A stretch of 25,763 nucleotides of DNA from a virus. The position numbers were made by a program, and so were the translations under genes. A model generated the notes under the pieces. It saw only the letters and a program-made list of their open reading frames with translations. It was not told the origin of the DNA and searched no databases. The DNA lies in IMG/VR virus record IMGVR_UViG_3300020055_000140, positions 1-25,763 of that record; one strand, given 5' to 3'. Of the stretch, positions 1-7,496 are shown piece by piece (within the stretch, counting starts at the first letter, position 1; each line of letters begins with the position of its first letter).

Positions 1-531
1 TAGTGCGGCTAGTGCCTTGTCTTGAGCGCCCGTAACTATATTTGTTGCGGAACTTACAGTTTCTGTAAAGGCTGTTTGAGTTTCTTTCCAAACGCCTTCC
101 CAGCTTGCTGAATTAACATCAATGCCGATTTTACCAAGACCCTTACCAATTAAACTTTCAGAAGTAATTCCAAGGCTCTTTGCAGCAGCGCCAACAGTTT
201 CACCAAGAACCTTACCAACACCATCAGTTACTGTGCTGAAAAATTTAGAGGTTCGACTTGCCATAGTTACAGCGCCTTGAATAAATTTCCCGGCTGCATT
301 AACCACAGTAGAGCCAAGGCCTGTGTACCCCGCCATAGCTCCACCAAGCCCTGTTAATCCCGCCGATAACATTTGCCCAATTCCCGGTAAAACAAGCGCA
401 AGGCCAATCTGACCTATAATGCCAATCTTGTCCATAAACTTACCGACTTTTTTAAAAAGGCCTTTAATACCCTTTCCAACCTTCTTGACAACTTTTTTAA
501 TGCCAGAAAATATTTTTTTGAAAAACCCCAT
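1..531 (-). CDS. Partial cationic/amphipathic phage structural protein (N-terminal 177 aa)
   Basis: This reading frame starts with ATG at 531 and stays open for 177 codons to the left edge, so only the N-terminus is visible. A GGAGGG Shine-Dalgarno site, lying inside the last codons of the upstream gene, precedes the start; only 2 bases separate that gene's stop from this ATG. The first 35 residues are strongly basic and amphipathic (MGFFKKIFSG, then repeated KKVGK/KKVVKK blocks). A hydrophobic Gly-rich stretch follows (IGIIGQIGLALVLPGIGQML) and then a Gly/Ala/Thr-rich helical region. I recall similar N-termini in marine podophage virion proteins, but the function is unknown. Position after the long hendecad protein suggests an internal or ejected virion protein that contacts membrane or DNA. 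That role is inference; the coding call is strong. Confidence 0.8.
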   Translation of the reverse strand, partial: MGFFKKIFSGIKKVVKKVGKGIKGLFKKVGKFMDKIGIIGQIGLALVLPGIGQMLSAGLTGLGGAMAGYTGLGSTVVNAAGKFIQGAVTMASRTSKFFSTVTDGVGKVLGETVGAAAKSLGITSESLIGKGLGKIGIDVNSASWEGVWKETQTAFTETVSSATNIVTGAQDKALAAL

Positions 532-533
532 TA

Positions 534-3500
534 TTACGGCCCTCCGAAGAAATTATCTATCATACCCATTAAACCATTAATGGTCGTACTTTTACTATTA
601 CCAGCAGCAGTTTCATTTCCTAGAGCTACAGCATAAAGCTGAGTCTTTCTTGTTTGATCATTTTCGTAGCTCTGTCGGAAATAGTTTGCACTGTCTCGTG
701 CTTCTTGCCACATATTCTGTTGTTGTTGCATTGTCATAGCAAAAGCATTTTGAGCATTTTGTCTATTTGCATCATTTTGAGCAGCAGTTTCAGCAAGAGT
801 TAGCTGCCTAGCCCACGCGGTATCCGCTTGAGCAATTGCTTGAGCATTGGCCGCATTAAACTGCTCTCTTGCAAATTCTTGACTTGCGTTAAATTGAGAG
901 GCTTGAAGCTCCATTGTCGCATTTGCAATCCGTTCAGAACTTGCTGATCTAATTTGAGCCGTTTTAACCGCCGCACCAGCACTGATACTAGCCGCAGATA
1001 CTGTTGCGCTTGCCGCAATGTTTGCAGTTGTGATCCTTGTTTCATTTTCTTTATCAACAAGTGTCTGCTGATTAATTGATTGCGCATTAAACTGATTCAT
1101 AGTATTAATTTGAGCAGCGTTAAACTGAGAAATTTGTGCCGCCATGCTCGCATTAAACTGATCTACTTGGTTTTGACTTTGAGCATTAAACTGTGCCGCT
1201 GCATTAGTCATGGCCTGATCAGATAAAAGAGCCTGTTGCTTCATTTGAGCATTTAATACTTCAGTCTGCTGTCTATTACTTAGATTTGTCATATCCATCT
1301 GCAAGAAAGCAGCCGCGTTTTGTGCAGCAATTCTTGTTCTATTATCAAGATTAGCAAGATCTAAAGATGCAAGCGCCGTAGCATTTTGCATAGCCGCCTG
1401 TTGTTCAGCATTAAAATCAGACAAGATCATTGTTTGCATAAACTTACTATTGGCTAATTGAACCTGTTGATCGGCATTAAATTTAGCCATATCCATGTTA
1501 GCAACCATTGATGCATTCTGAACCGCTCGTTGCTGATCAGCATTTAGCTGTGCAACATTCATGTTAGATGCAATCTGTGCTTGAAGTAGGTTTGTTTGCA
1601 TACGAGCATTAAGATTAGCAAGCTCGGTTTGTTGTGCCGCATTCAAATTTTCTGAGCTGGCCTGATTTAGTGCGCTCAGATTTGCAAGGCGCATTTGTTG
1701 GTCGTTGCTTAAATTTGCAAGTTCCATCTGCTGTTTAAAGTCAGCATTTTTAGCCATAAAGTCAGCAGCAACTTGCATCTCATTTAAGCGCCTAACATTT
1801 TCAGCAGACATATTTGCTGCATTTGTTTGGTACTCAAGCTGGAGATTTGCAAGTTCTGTTTGTTGCTCATTACTCAGATTTTGAGCATTCATCGCCTGTT
1901 GGTTTTGAACATTTTGGACGGCTGCTTGCTGTCTATTTTGAAGATTTTGAAGAGCTGTCTGCTGCTGTAGTTGAGCAGAAGTCATCATAGTTTCTTGTGA
2001 AAACTGACTTTGTAATACAGACATTTGTTGAGCTAGTTGTGCTGTTTGAGAACTAGCAGTTTGTCTATTTGCTGTATTTTGTAGCCTTCTCTGTGCCTCA
2101 AGATTTGCTGTCTGAACACGCGCTTGTTGTTCATTCGTAAGATTTAATGCAGACCGCTCTTGTAAGGCTAAAGCGTTTGCTTGCGCCATAGGAAGGGCAG
2201 TTTGAATAATTGCATTAAATAAAGCATCTCTTCCAATAGTAGAAACTTCTAAGCCTCGTTGTGCCATTTGTTGATTCATAGCATCAACTGCTGGCCTAGC
2301 CCACATTGGAATTTCTCCGTCTTCTAAGCCGCCAAGCAACGTCTCCATTTGTGAAGATACAAGAGCTTCGGTTGGCAGTGCGGCAACGGCTGCACGAATT
2401 TCAATAGGCTCGTCATCTAACTGGGCCTCAACACTTTGAGGATCTTCAACAATAGTCGCTGAAAGATCTGCTGGCAACGCACCAACTTCTGCAACCATTT
2501 CTGCTGCCGCGCCTTTTGCCGCTGTGCCTTTGACTGTACGCATAGAGGCTGCTTCATAGCCCACCATGCCAACAATCTCAGCAGCGGTTCCATCTGTTGC
2601 AGGAACGCCTGTTATTGCTTCTCGGCTTTGTGCTTCAGCTTCTGGCGTTGCAGAAACTTGAGCAAGCCTTCCAGTTACAGGATCTACAAAAGCATCTGCT
2701 GATAATTCATATTCAGCAAGGCCTGAAAGAGCAGCTTGCTCGGCCTCAAGATCTCGTTCGGCTGCAATAGCCCTTTCAGTTAATTCTTGCTCTTCAAAAT
2801 CAACAATAGCTTCTTCACTTACTTCGCCTTCTTGCGCAGTTGCTTCTTCAACGTCTTCTGCAACTAAAGTAGGATCATAAGTTGTGGCTGTTACGTCTTC
2901 TGGCGCTTCTGCTGTTTGAATATCTTCAATAATAGTAGCATCACCAGACTTACCAAGTCCTGCCGTTCCTGAAACGGTTCCAGTAGTTGTTTCTGTTGCT
3001 GGGGTCAGCGGCTCTGATGTGACGGGAATGGCAGGGTGACCGCCAGTTCGTGGTACATCTGGTCTTACGCCACCTGTTTGTGGGTGCGGTTGCCTTTGAC
3101 CACCTGATTCTTGTATTGACGGTGAATAAACGTCTTGGCCTCTAGGCGCTTCTTGCCGTCTTGAAGTCATGGTTCTTGGCCGTACCCTTTCTTCTTTTTC
3201 GACAGTTCGATCAAGAGAAGAGCCACCATAAAGGTTACCAATTACTTCTTTTTGTCTAGCTTCTTGTTTTCTTTTTTCTACATCAGGGCCAAAAGGCGTA
3301 AATTCTGCTTTAGACGTTTCCTTCATCTCAATAATAGGAGTTGTTTCTAAACCAGTTCGATCAACTTTTACAGGTGTATAGATTGCTTCCTCTGGAAGAG
3401 TGGCAGGGGGCGGCCCCTTTACTCCTGCTGCTGGATCATATGCGTCTGCAACACCATCACCATCAAGGTCTACATTAGGCGCAGGGCCACCCGTTTTTGT

Positions 3501-3815
3501 GGTTGTGGGTGGGGTTGATCCCGGCCCAGTTCCCCTACCACGGCCTGTATCCGCAGGAGAAGGGGCAGTAGTCCTTGGGGTAGGCGTAGCTGGTGTTGGC
3601 TTAGATCTAGTTTCAAGTACTATGTCGCCCATTGTAAGATCTTTAGGTGGGGGCGGTGTAGTCTTCTGCGTTGTTTTTGAAACGGGCTGTTTTACTACAG
3701 CAGAAGATCTTAAAACCTGTATTCTATTAGCTAGTTCTTGTGCAGGACTAAGCTCTACTTTATCCAGTGCCGTTCTAGCAGTAGTTCGCCTTTGTGGTGG
3801 TTTTCTTGTAGCCAT
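534..3815 (-). CDS. Giant hendecad-repeat virion protein (1093 aa)
   Basis: Residues 1-480 or so are low-complexity and probably disordered: a basic N-terminus, Pro/Thr-rich stretches, a DxDxDGxxD calcium-type loop at about 116-127, then Glu/Ala-rich sequence. Residues about 495-558 are a compact conserved-looking block (GEIPMWARPAV, then GRDALFNAII). Residues about 559-1042 are roughly 44 unbroken 11-residue repeats rich in Gln, Asn and Ala (for example LSNDQQMRLAN, FNAEQQAAMQN), the signature of a hendecad coiled coil. A short tail ends in NFFGGP. GAGGAAAA precedes the ATG. The GEIPMWARPAV block plus Gln/Asn repeats recalls a family seen in marine phage structural modules, without known function. 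A virion rod, fibre or DNA-ejection protein is likely. There is no signal peptide or membrane segment. Confidence 0.9.
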   Translation of the reverse strand: MATRKPPQRRTTARTALDKVELSPAQELANRIQVLRSSAVVKQPVSKTTQKTTPPPPKDLTMGDIVLETRSKPTPATPTPRTTAPSPADTGRGRGTGPGSTPPTTTKTGGPAPNVDLDGDGVADAYDPAAGVKGPPPATLPEEAIYTPVKVDRTGLETTPIIEMKETSKAEFTPFGPDVEKRKQEARQKEVIGNLYGGSSLDRTVEKEERVRPRTMTSRRQEAPRGQDVYSPSIQESGGQRQPHPQTGGVRPDVPRTGGHPAIPVTSEPLTPATETTTGTVSGTAGLGKSGDATIIEDIQTAEAPEDVTATTYDPTLVAEDVEEATAQEGEVSEEAIVDFEEQELTERAIAAERDLEAEQAALSGLAEYELSADAFVDPVTGRLAQVSATPEAEAQSREAITGVPATDGTAAEIVGMVGYEAASMRTVKGTAAKGAAAEMVAEVGALPADLSATIVEDPQSVEAQLDDEPIEIRAAVAALPTEALVSSQMETLLGGLEDGEIPMWARPAVDAMNQQMAQRGLEVSTIGRDALFNAIIQTALPMAQANALALQERSALNLTNEQQARVQTANLEAQRRLQNTANRQTASSQTAQLAQQMSVLQSQFSQETMMTSAQLQQQTALQNLQNRQQAAVQNVQNQQAMNAQNLSNEQQTELANLQLEYQTNAANMSAENVRRLNEMQVAADFMAKNADFKQQMELANLSNDQQMRLANLSALNQASSENLNAAQQTELANLNARMQTNLLQAQIASNMNVAQLNADQQRAVQNASMVANMDMAKFNADQQVQLANSKFMQTMILSDFNAEQQAAMQNATALASLDLANLDNRTRIAAQNAAAFLQMDMTNLSNRQQTEVLNAQMKQQALLSDQAMTNAAAQFNAQSQNQVDQFNASMAAQISQFNAAQINTMNQFNAQSINQQTLVDKENETRITTANIAASATVSAASISAGAAVKTAQIRSASSERIANATMELQASQFNASQEFAREQFNAANAQAIAQADTAWARQLTLAETAAQNDANRQNAQNAFAMTMQQQQNMWQEARDSANYFRQSYENDQTRKTQLYAVALGNETAAGNSKSTTINGLMGMIDNFFGGP
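690..2141 (-). repeat. About 44 tandem 33-bp (11-residue) degenerate repeats
   Basis: Within the 1093-aa gene, residues about 559-1042 can be cut into consecutive 11-mers with no insertion or deletion. Typical units are LTNEQQARVQT, LSNEQQTELAN, LNAAQQTELAN, FNADQQVQLAN and LSNRQQTEVLN. Position 1 is hydrophobic or Ala, positions 5-6 are often QQ, and position 11 is usually Asn. Many units alternate in pairs, giving a 22-residue super-period. The DNA copies are degenerate, so the period is kept by selection on protein structure rather than by recent duplication. Confidence 0.85.
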
Positions 3816-3826
3816 TTATATTTTCC

Positions 3827-4186
3827 TCAGTACGACCAAATAGCAGGAGAAGGAAATTCATCATCTGCCATGTCTAAGTGTATAAAACGTCCGTTTCCTT
3901 TTTGATTTATTCCTATTCTTTTAATACCCTGCGCTAAAGCAACCTCAAGAACTTTTAAAGCTTTATCTCCTGTTACGGCTATATCAACTGCAGAGCCTGT
4001 TGTATGCGCTCCACCACGAAGCTTTGATGCTTCAATAGGATGCTCAATACATCTATAGCCAGAGCTAACAACAAAAGGAAAATTACATTCATGCCTAATG
4101 TTATTTAAAATCTTTAAAAATTCTTCATTAAATTTGTAGTCGCCGCAGTGCTGACAGCTTAACTCTTCTTTTGTAAAATAATTCAT
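3827..4186 (-). CDS. M15-family peptidase endolysin (119 aa)
   Basis: This is a zinc peptidase of the M15 (D-Ala-D-Ala carboxypeptidase/endopeptidase) type that cuts peptidoglycan stem peptides at lysis. The SGYR motif lies at residues 42-45, the zinc-ligand block GGAHTTGSAVDI supplies H61 and D68, and RFIHLD supplies H103. The N-terminus carries a CxxC (C11, C14) typical of short phage members. The length fits a single-domain phage endolysin. There is no signal peptide or SAR anchor, so release should depend on a holin. Its ATG overlaps the stop of the upstream small membrane protein as ATGA, which indicates translational coupling with the holin candidates. Confidence 0.92.
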   Translation of the reverse strand: MNYFTKEELSCQHCGDYKFNEEFLKILNNIRHECNFPFVVSSGYRCIEHPIEASKLRGGAHTTGSAVDIAVTGDKALKVLEVALAQGIKRIGINQKGNGRFIHLDMADDEFPSPAIWSY

Positions 4187-4383
4187 TCTTTTTTACCAGA
4201 ACCCAAAAACAGTCCAAAAGCACCCGTTAAGGCTCCTGTCATTACACTGACTAAGCCTGCTTGTTCTAGGGTGGGTGTTGGTATTTCCATAAACCATTCA
4301 ACAACACGATATGTCATAATGACCATCGCCACCATCAAAAGCCGTGGAACTACTCGCCATTTGTCTAGTTCTTCTGGTTTCAT
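4183..4383 (-). CDS. Small two-helix membrane protein, holin candidate (66 aa)
   Basis: The protein has a short charged N-terminus (MKPEELDKWRVV), a hydrophobic helix (LLMVAMVIMTYRVVEWFM), a short polar turn (EIPTPTLEQ), a second Gly/Ala-rich helix (AGLVSVMTGALTGAFGLFLG) and a basic tail (SGKKE). Two transmembrane segments with a charged C-terminus fit a small class II-type holin or holin partner. It lies directly upstream of the M15 endolysin and is coupled to both neighbours by 4-base ATGA overlaps. I recall similar proteins beside marine phage endolysins. Which of the membrane proteins here acts as the holin cannot be decided from sequence. Confidence 0.85.
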   Translation of the reverse strand: MKPEELDKWRVVPRLLMVAMVIMTYRVVEWFMEIPTPTLEQAGLVSVMTGALTGAFGLFLGSGKKE

Positions 4384-4754
4384 TTTTTCTTTAGCTGCAT
4401 TAGTTTGTCAGCGCCCCTAATACCAAAGCTTGCGCTTACAGCCAAAAAAAGTAAGTATTGATACCAATCCGGTAAAGTATCAAGTGTATTAAAGCTGTCA
4501 TGAACGCGAGCAACAATAGTGGGATCATTAACGACAACAGAGTATCCCAAACAAAACAAAGGGACTGCCAGCACAATCGTCCAAAATTCATCTTTCCAGC
4601 TTGATGCAGAAGCGTCAGCCATTTTGCTTTCCCAATCTGCATCATTCTGGATAACCTGTAACTTAGCTTGGTGCTTTGCTTGAGCCTGCTCATGTTTGTT
4701 ATTGAGATAGCCCCCTACTAAGTTTGAAATTGGTGAAATAAGTGCTTGCCACAT
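4380..4754 (-). CDS. Holin-like membrane protein resembling the gene-transfer-agent 3TM holin family (124 aa)
   Basis: An N-terminal amphipathic segment (ALISPISNLVGGYLN) is followed by a charged Gln/Lys-rich helix (HEQAQAKHQAKLQVIQ) and the block SSWKDEFWTIVLAVPLF, which begins a first transmembrane helix. An Asp-containing loop leads to a second hydrophobic helix (YLLFLAVSASFGI) and a KKK tail. The WKDEFW segment plus helix pattern resembles holins of the GTA_holin_3TM type as I remember them. The start is 1 base after the lipoprotein stop, and its own stop overlaps the next ATG. It probably permeabilises the inner membrane for the M15 enzyme. Family assignment is moderate; membrane topology is clear. 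Confidence 0.8.
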   Translation of the reverse strand: MWQALISPISNLVGGYLNNKHEQAQAKHQAKLQVIQNDADWESKMADASASSWKDEFWTIVLAVPLFCLGYSVVVNDPTIVARVHDSFNTLDTLPDWYQYLLFLAVSASFGIRGADKLMQLKKK

Positions 4755-4755
4755 A

Positions 4756-5592
4756 TTAGTTACAAGTTACTACGATTTGACCAGTTTCATTCGTTGTAAC
4801 AATACAGCCACTTTGCTCATTAGCCAACATATCTTTAAAGTCGGAATTTATAATAGTTGCATACTGAACCCAGCTTTTTGTGGTTTCGTGCATACCAAGC
4901 AGGCCTTGAATACCAAGACTTTCAGCAGTTTCAAGACCGTTAGTGCCAAGTGTTACAAGGCCATCCATAGCGTTATTGCTTATGTTAGCTGCTACGTTAA
5001 GACCGTCTTCAGCCGTAAGCCCAACTTGAGTAAGGCCAGCTGTTGCAATGTTAGTGTTAGCAGTAAACCCTGCAGTGCCTAAAGTAGTTAGGTTATCCAT
5101 GCCAGTAGTACCGAGATTTACCATACCGTCAATAAACGGAGTGTAGTCTACGTTTCCTACGGCAGTAAAGCCTGCACTAGAAATGTCAGAGAAACTGCCG
5201 TACAAGGCCTGTTGAGTCTGAGCATCAGCGGTTACTCGCGCTAGATCAACTTGTGAGTTGTAGCGAGCCATAGTCTTGGCTGAGTCTGCTTGCATCCACA
5301 TCATACCAAGAGAGGTCACAGGAGACGCTAGGATAGACGCCCACTGGATAGCTTCTGATTGTTGGGGAATAGGATTAGCAGTAGGAGTCTGTGTTAGAGC
5401 CAAAGCCATTACAGCAGCACTAGCGGCCTGTCCATCTCCTGCAGCAGCGATAGCAGAAAGGGCGTCAAACTTGGCTTGTGCCGCTCTTGAGTTAGCCTCT
5501 GCTGCTTTTTGTACTGCTTCATAGTATTGACTTGAGCTAGATGCACAACCTACTAAAAATACTAATACTGCGGCTACTAAAATATTCTTCAT
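4756..5592 (-). CDS. Phage lipoprotein with LGTxG-type repeats (278 aa)
   Basis: A classic lipoprotein signal is present: MKN, hydrophobic core, then lipobox LVGC with the lipidated cysteine at residue 16, followed by Ser-rich sequence. The mature protein is Ala-rich and helical. Its C-terminal half has loose repeats built on LxTLGTxGL/F units (NLTTLGTAGF, LVTLGTNGL). The last residues contain two cysteines (SGCIVTT and a terminal VTCN). The start overlaps the upstream stop as ATGA, with AGGAG 8 bases ahead. Membrane lipidation in a lysis-proximal gene could mean an outer-membrane spanin, a superinfection-exclusion lipoprotein or a late envelope factor. At 278 aa it is much longer than usual o-spanins, so I make no functional claim. 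Confidence 0.85.
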   Translation of the reverse strand: MKNILVAAVLVFLVGCASSSSQYYEAVQKAAEANSRAAQAKFDALSAIAAAGDGQAASAAVMALALTQTPTANPIPQQSEAIQWASILASPVTSLGMMWMQADSAKTMARYNSQVDLARVTADAQTQQALYGSFSDISSAGFTAVGNVDYTPFIDGMVNLGTTGMDNLTTLGTAGFTANTNIATAGLTQVGLTAEDGLNVAANISNNAMDGLVTLGTNGLETAESLGIQGLLGMHETTKSWVQYATIINSDFKDMLANEQSGCIVTTNETGQIVVTCN

Positions 5593-5852
5593 TGGGTTTT
5601 CTCCTTTTCACCTAAAAGTTTTTTAGCGCGAGCAATATCATTCAAAAATGATTGTTTACAATGCTCTTCTTGCCACGCCTGAAAAATAAAATTTAGGCTT
5701 TTTTCTAGCTGCTTCCAACCCTGTTTGTCGTTCAGTCTATAGGCTCTTCCTGAGACTGACTCATTTGGATTATCAGACAGCAATAAAGCCGTGTTGATAA
5801 GTTGGCTTGTAGCATCACCAACATGAATCATATAATTTACAAACTTATTCAT
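5589..5852 (-). CDS. Conserved small phage protein of unknown function (87 aa)
   Basis: This is a soluble helical protein. Notable segments are VNYMIHVGDATSQLINTALL, the SVSGRAYR core, and LNFIFQAWQEEHCKQSFLND. The combination of an N-terminal helix, an S-GRAYR motif and a W-x-x-EHC-like motif resembles a small family I recall next to lysis genes in podophages of proteobacteria; no activity is known to me. GGAG lies 6 bases before the ATG, and the stop overlaps the lipoprotein start as ATGA. Retention in a compact late operon argues for a real conserved gene. There is no membrane segment or signal. Confidence 0.85.
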   Translation of the reverse strand: MNKFVNYMIHVGDATSQLINTALLLSDNPNESVSGRAYRLNDKQGWKQLEKSLNFIFQAWQEEHCKQSFLNDIARAKKLLGEKEKTQ

Positions 5853-5875
5853 AATAACTCCATTTATTTGAAAAC

Positions 5876-6148
5876 TTACTTAACAGAATATACCACAATA
5901 GATACAACAGCACTTAAAATTATCCAAAAAAATCTTTCGGAATTTTTAACAGATGTTGCGTTAGTAGCGACAATACCCGCTAGTTCTTTTATATCATCTT
6001 CTTGATCGTCCAGCCTTTTCTCGTGCCTGTCCATGCGCTTGAACACAGAAAGCATTTGCTCTTCAACCCGAGCAATCTGTGATACTGCTTCAGTCAGCTT
6101 GTCTAGCTTCTGCTCAATACGATCTAATCTGTGTTCGTCTAACATCAT
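5876..6148 (-). CDS. Coiled-coil protein with C-terminal membrane anchor (90 aa)
   Basis: Residues 1-55 are a charged coiled coil (HRLDRIEQKLDKLTEAVSQI, then RMDRHEKRLDDQEDDI). They are followed by a Thr/Ser linker and one C-terminal transmembrane helix (FFWIILSAVVSIVVYSV). This tail-anchored layout is common in small phage lysis-region membrane proteins and could be a holin, a holin regulator or a spanin-like part. The start is ATG-ATG at 6148; upstream there is only a weak AGAG-type ribosome site. It lies between the larger membrane coiled-coil protein and the 87-aa gene. The function is unassigned, but the coding call is firm because of coherent heptads and tight spacing. Confidence 0.82.
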   Translation of the reverse strand: MMLDEHRLDRIEQKLDKLTEAVSQIARVEEQMLSVFKRMDRHEKRLDDQEDDIKELAGIVATNATSVKNSERFFWIILSAVVSIVVYSVK

Positions 6149-6160
6149 AATAATCTCTAA

Positions 6161-6640
6161 TTATTGGAGGGGATTTGATAAAGCATCCATAGCACTCCAG
6201 AGATCATTAATCTCACGGGTTAGACTTTTGACTTCATCATCATATTTTTCTACAATAGCCGCTTGGTTTTGTACGGTTATTGCGCTCTTTTCAGATTCTT
6301 TTTCTGCTTCTTCAACACGATCACGGAGGTCAAGTAATTCTTTTTGCCGCTCCATAATTTGCTCTAGGTTTGTTCCTAGTTCAGATAGCTTTCCTTGAAG
6401 TCCTGATATATTTTGATCAGTGAGCCGTTGCTCCACAAGACTGATACGATCAGTAAGGTCTGTGAGGTCAGGAACCTGAATAGCATCCAGCCTTCCTTCA
6501 ATACCATCAATGCGAGCAAAAAACTGAGAAGCGGCCCATATACCACCGCCGATACTAGTAGCCATAGACAAAACAATAGCAACCCAAACGCCTTTGAAGC
6601 TTGTGCCATTAACATTTAATTCTACTCCTTCCAGCGACAC
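6161..6640 (-). CDS. Membrane-anchored coiled-coil protein (159 aa, GTG start)
   Basis: I place the start at GTG 6640 because GGGAGG sits 6 bases upstream and the preceding stop (6644-6642) is 1 base away. A longer in-frame TTG at 6664 lies inside the previous gene and lacks such a site. The protein begins MSLEGVELNVNGTSFKGV. It has one transmembrane helix at about residues 17-37 (VWVAIVLSMATSIGGGIWAA), then a long heptad-rich coiled coil to the C-terminus (IEGRLDAI, LTDRISLVEQRL, LRDRVEEAEKE). N-in/C-out topology with a periplasmic rod would fit an i-spanin-like or envelope-spanning role. I recall the N-terminal sequence type from marine phages, with no assigned function. Confidence 0.85.
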   Translation of the reverse strand: MSLEGVELNVNGTSFKGVWVAIVLSMATSIGGGIWAASQFFARIDGIEGRLDAIQVPDLTDLTDRISLVEQRLTDQNISGLQGKLSELGTNLEQIMERQKELLDLRDRVEEAEKESEKSAITVQNQAAIVEKYDDEVKSLTREINDLWSAMDALSNPLQ

Positions 6641-6641
6641 A

Positions 6642-7496
6642 TTATCCTCCCAGACAGCTATCAACTATTGAAGGATCTTGGAAGAATGCACACGGGTTGT
6701 ATGTTGGCCCCGTCTGATAGAAATTGCTGCTTTCGCCTTCTGTCAGGATCTCTGCGGTTGTCTTGAAGTATGTGTTGACCATTAGAACTGCAACAGTGTC
6801 CTGTACGCCTTCAAACCAAACCACTACCTCTCCCATTGCCGAGTCAAAAAACACCTCTGTAGCATCCGCATAGGTAGAATTGATGCTATCTGCCTGCTGA
6901 TTTGCGCTGTCTATCAGGTCAGGGCTGTTAGCTACAGCCATAAATGCTGCCGCAGTCTGAGAGTTTTCTTCAACCGTAGTCAAAGTATCGTTGTAAAGAT
7001 CAACCTCTGATTGCTCTAGCGTTACATCATTTGTTGCAATATAGTCTTGAACGGCTGCAAGAGCTTCACCATCTCCAGCCGCCTGTGCATCTGAAGCAAT
7101 TTCATTAACTCTTACAACTTCAATAACCGCCGCTGACGCAGAAACATAGGCATCTACGGCTGCGCTAACATTGTTCATTGCCTGATTTGCAGCGTTATCA
7201 AAATACTCTTGAGCGCCTACATCAACTGTATATGTGGCGTTTTGTACAGCCGTTACAGCCATGTTATAGGCGTCTGCTTGATCATAACTAATAAGTCCAT
7301 TATTTACTGTACCTGTCGGCGCAATACCTCCTATAGACGCATAAGAAGTCATACCACCTACTGCGCGAATACCATAGTCAAACGTAGACCGAATAGATGC
7401 GCTCGTGTTTACAAGGTCATCAATCTCCGTTATTGATAAGGCTGGTGCGGAAACGCTCGCTAAGGCTAACGCCATCGCTAATTTCTTGATCGTCAT
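6642..7496 (-). CDS. Secreted Ala-rich protein with Sec signal peptide (284 aa)
   Basis: The N-terminus is a good Sec signal: MTIKKLAMALALASVSAPALS, with likely cleavage near residue 21. The mature part is Ala/Val/Asp-rich and mostly helical, with no membrane segment. The last 16 residues contain two cysteines (PCAFF and DSCLGG), possibly a C-terminal disulfide. AGGGG precedes the ATG. The start lies inside the upstream gene, giving a 77-base overlap in a different frame, and the signal peptide argues that this is the true start. No family recognised. A periplasmic role is inferred. Neighbours are a second exported protein and a membrane coiled-coil protein. Confidence 0.85.
   Translation of the reverse strand: MTIKKLAMALALASVSAPALSITEIDDLVNTSASIRSTFDYGIRAVGGMTSYASIGGIAPTGTVNNGLISYDQADAYNMAVTAVQNATYTVDVGAQEYFDNAANQAMNNVSAAVDAYVSASAAVIEVVRVNEIASDAQAAGDGEALAAVQDYIATNDVTLEQSEVDLYNDTLTTVEENSQTAAAFMAVANSPDLIDSANQQADSINSTYADATEVFFDSAMGEVVVWFEGVQDTVAVLMVNTYFKTTAEILTEGESSNFYQTGPTYNPCAFFQDPSIVDSCLGG

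Noticed and set aside
800-1087. 95-codon minus-strand frame inside the hendecad gene
   Set aside because: It is a shifted frame of the Gln/Asn-rich repeats, without a Shine-Dalgarno site and with implausible composition.
3400-3843. 147-codon open frame on the + strand
   Set aside because: It lies antisense to the Pro/Thr-rich start of the 1093-aa gene, with Val/Gly/Ser-rich low complexity expected from reverse reading of such codons, and has no ribosome site.
6033-6398. 121-codon + strand frame, Ser/Arg-rich
   Set aside because: It is antisense to two coherent coiled-coil genes; Ser/Phe/Cys richness is typical of the complement of Glu/Lys/Arg-rich coding sequence.
6641-6664. TTG at 6664 as start of the 159-aa membrane protein
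   Set aside because: GTG at 6640 has GGGAGG in the right position and directly follows the upstream stop; the TTG lies inside the previous gene with no ribosome site.
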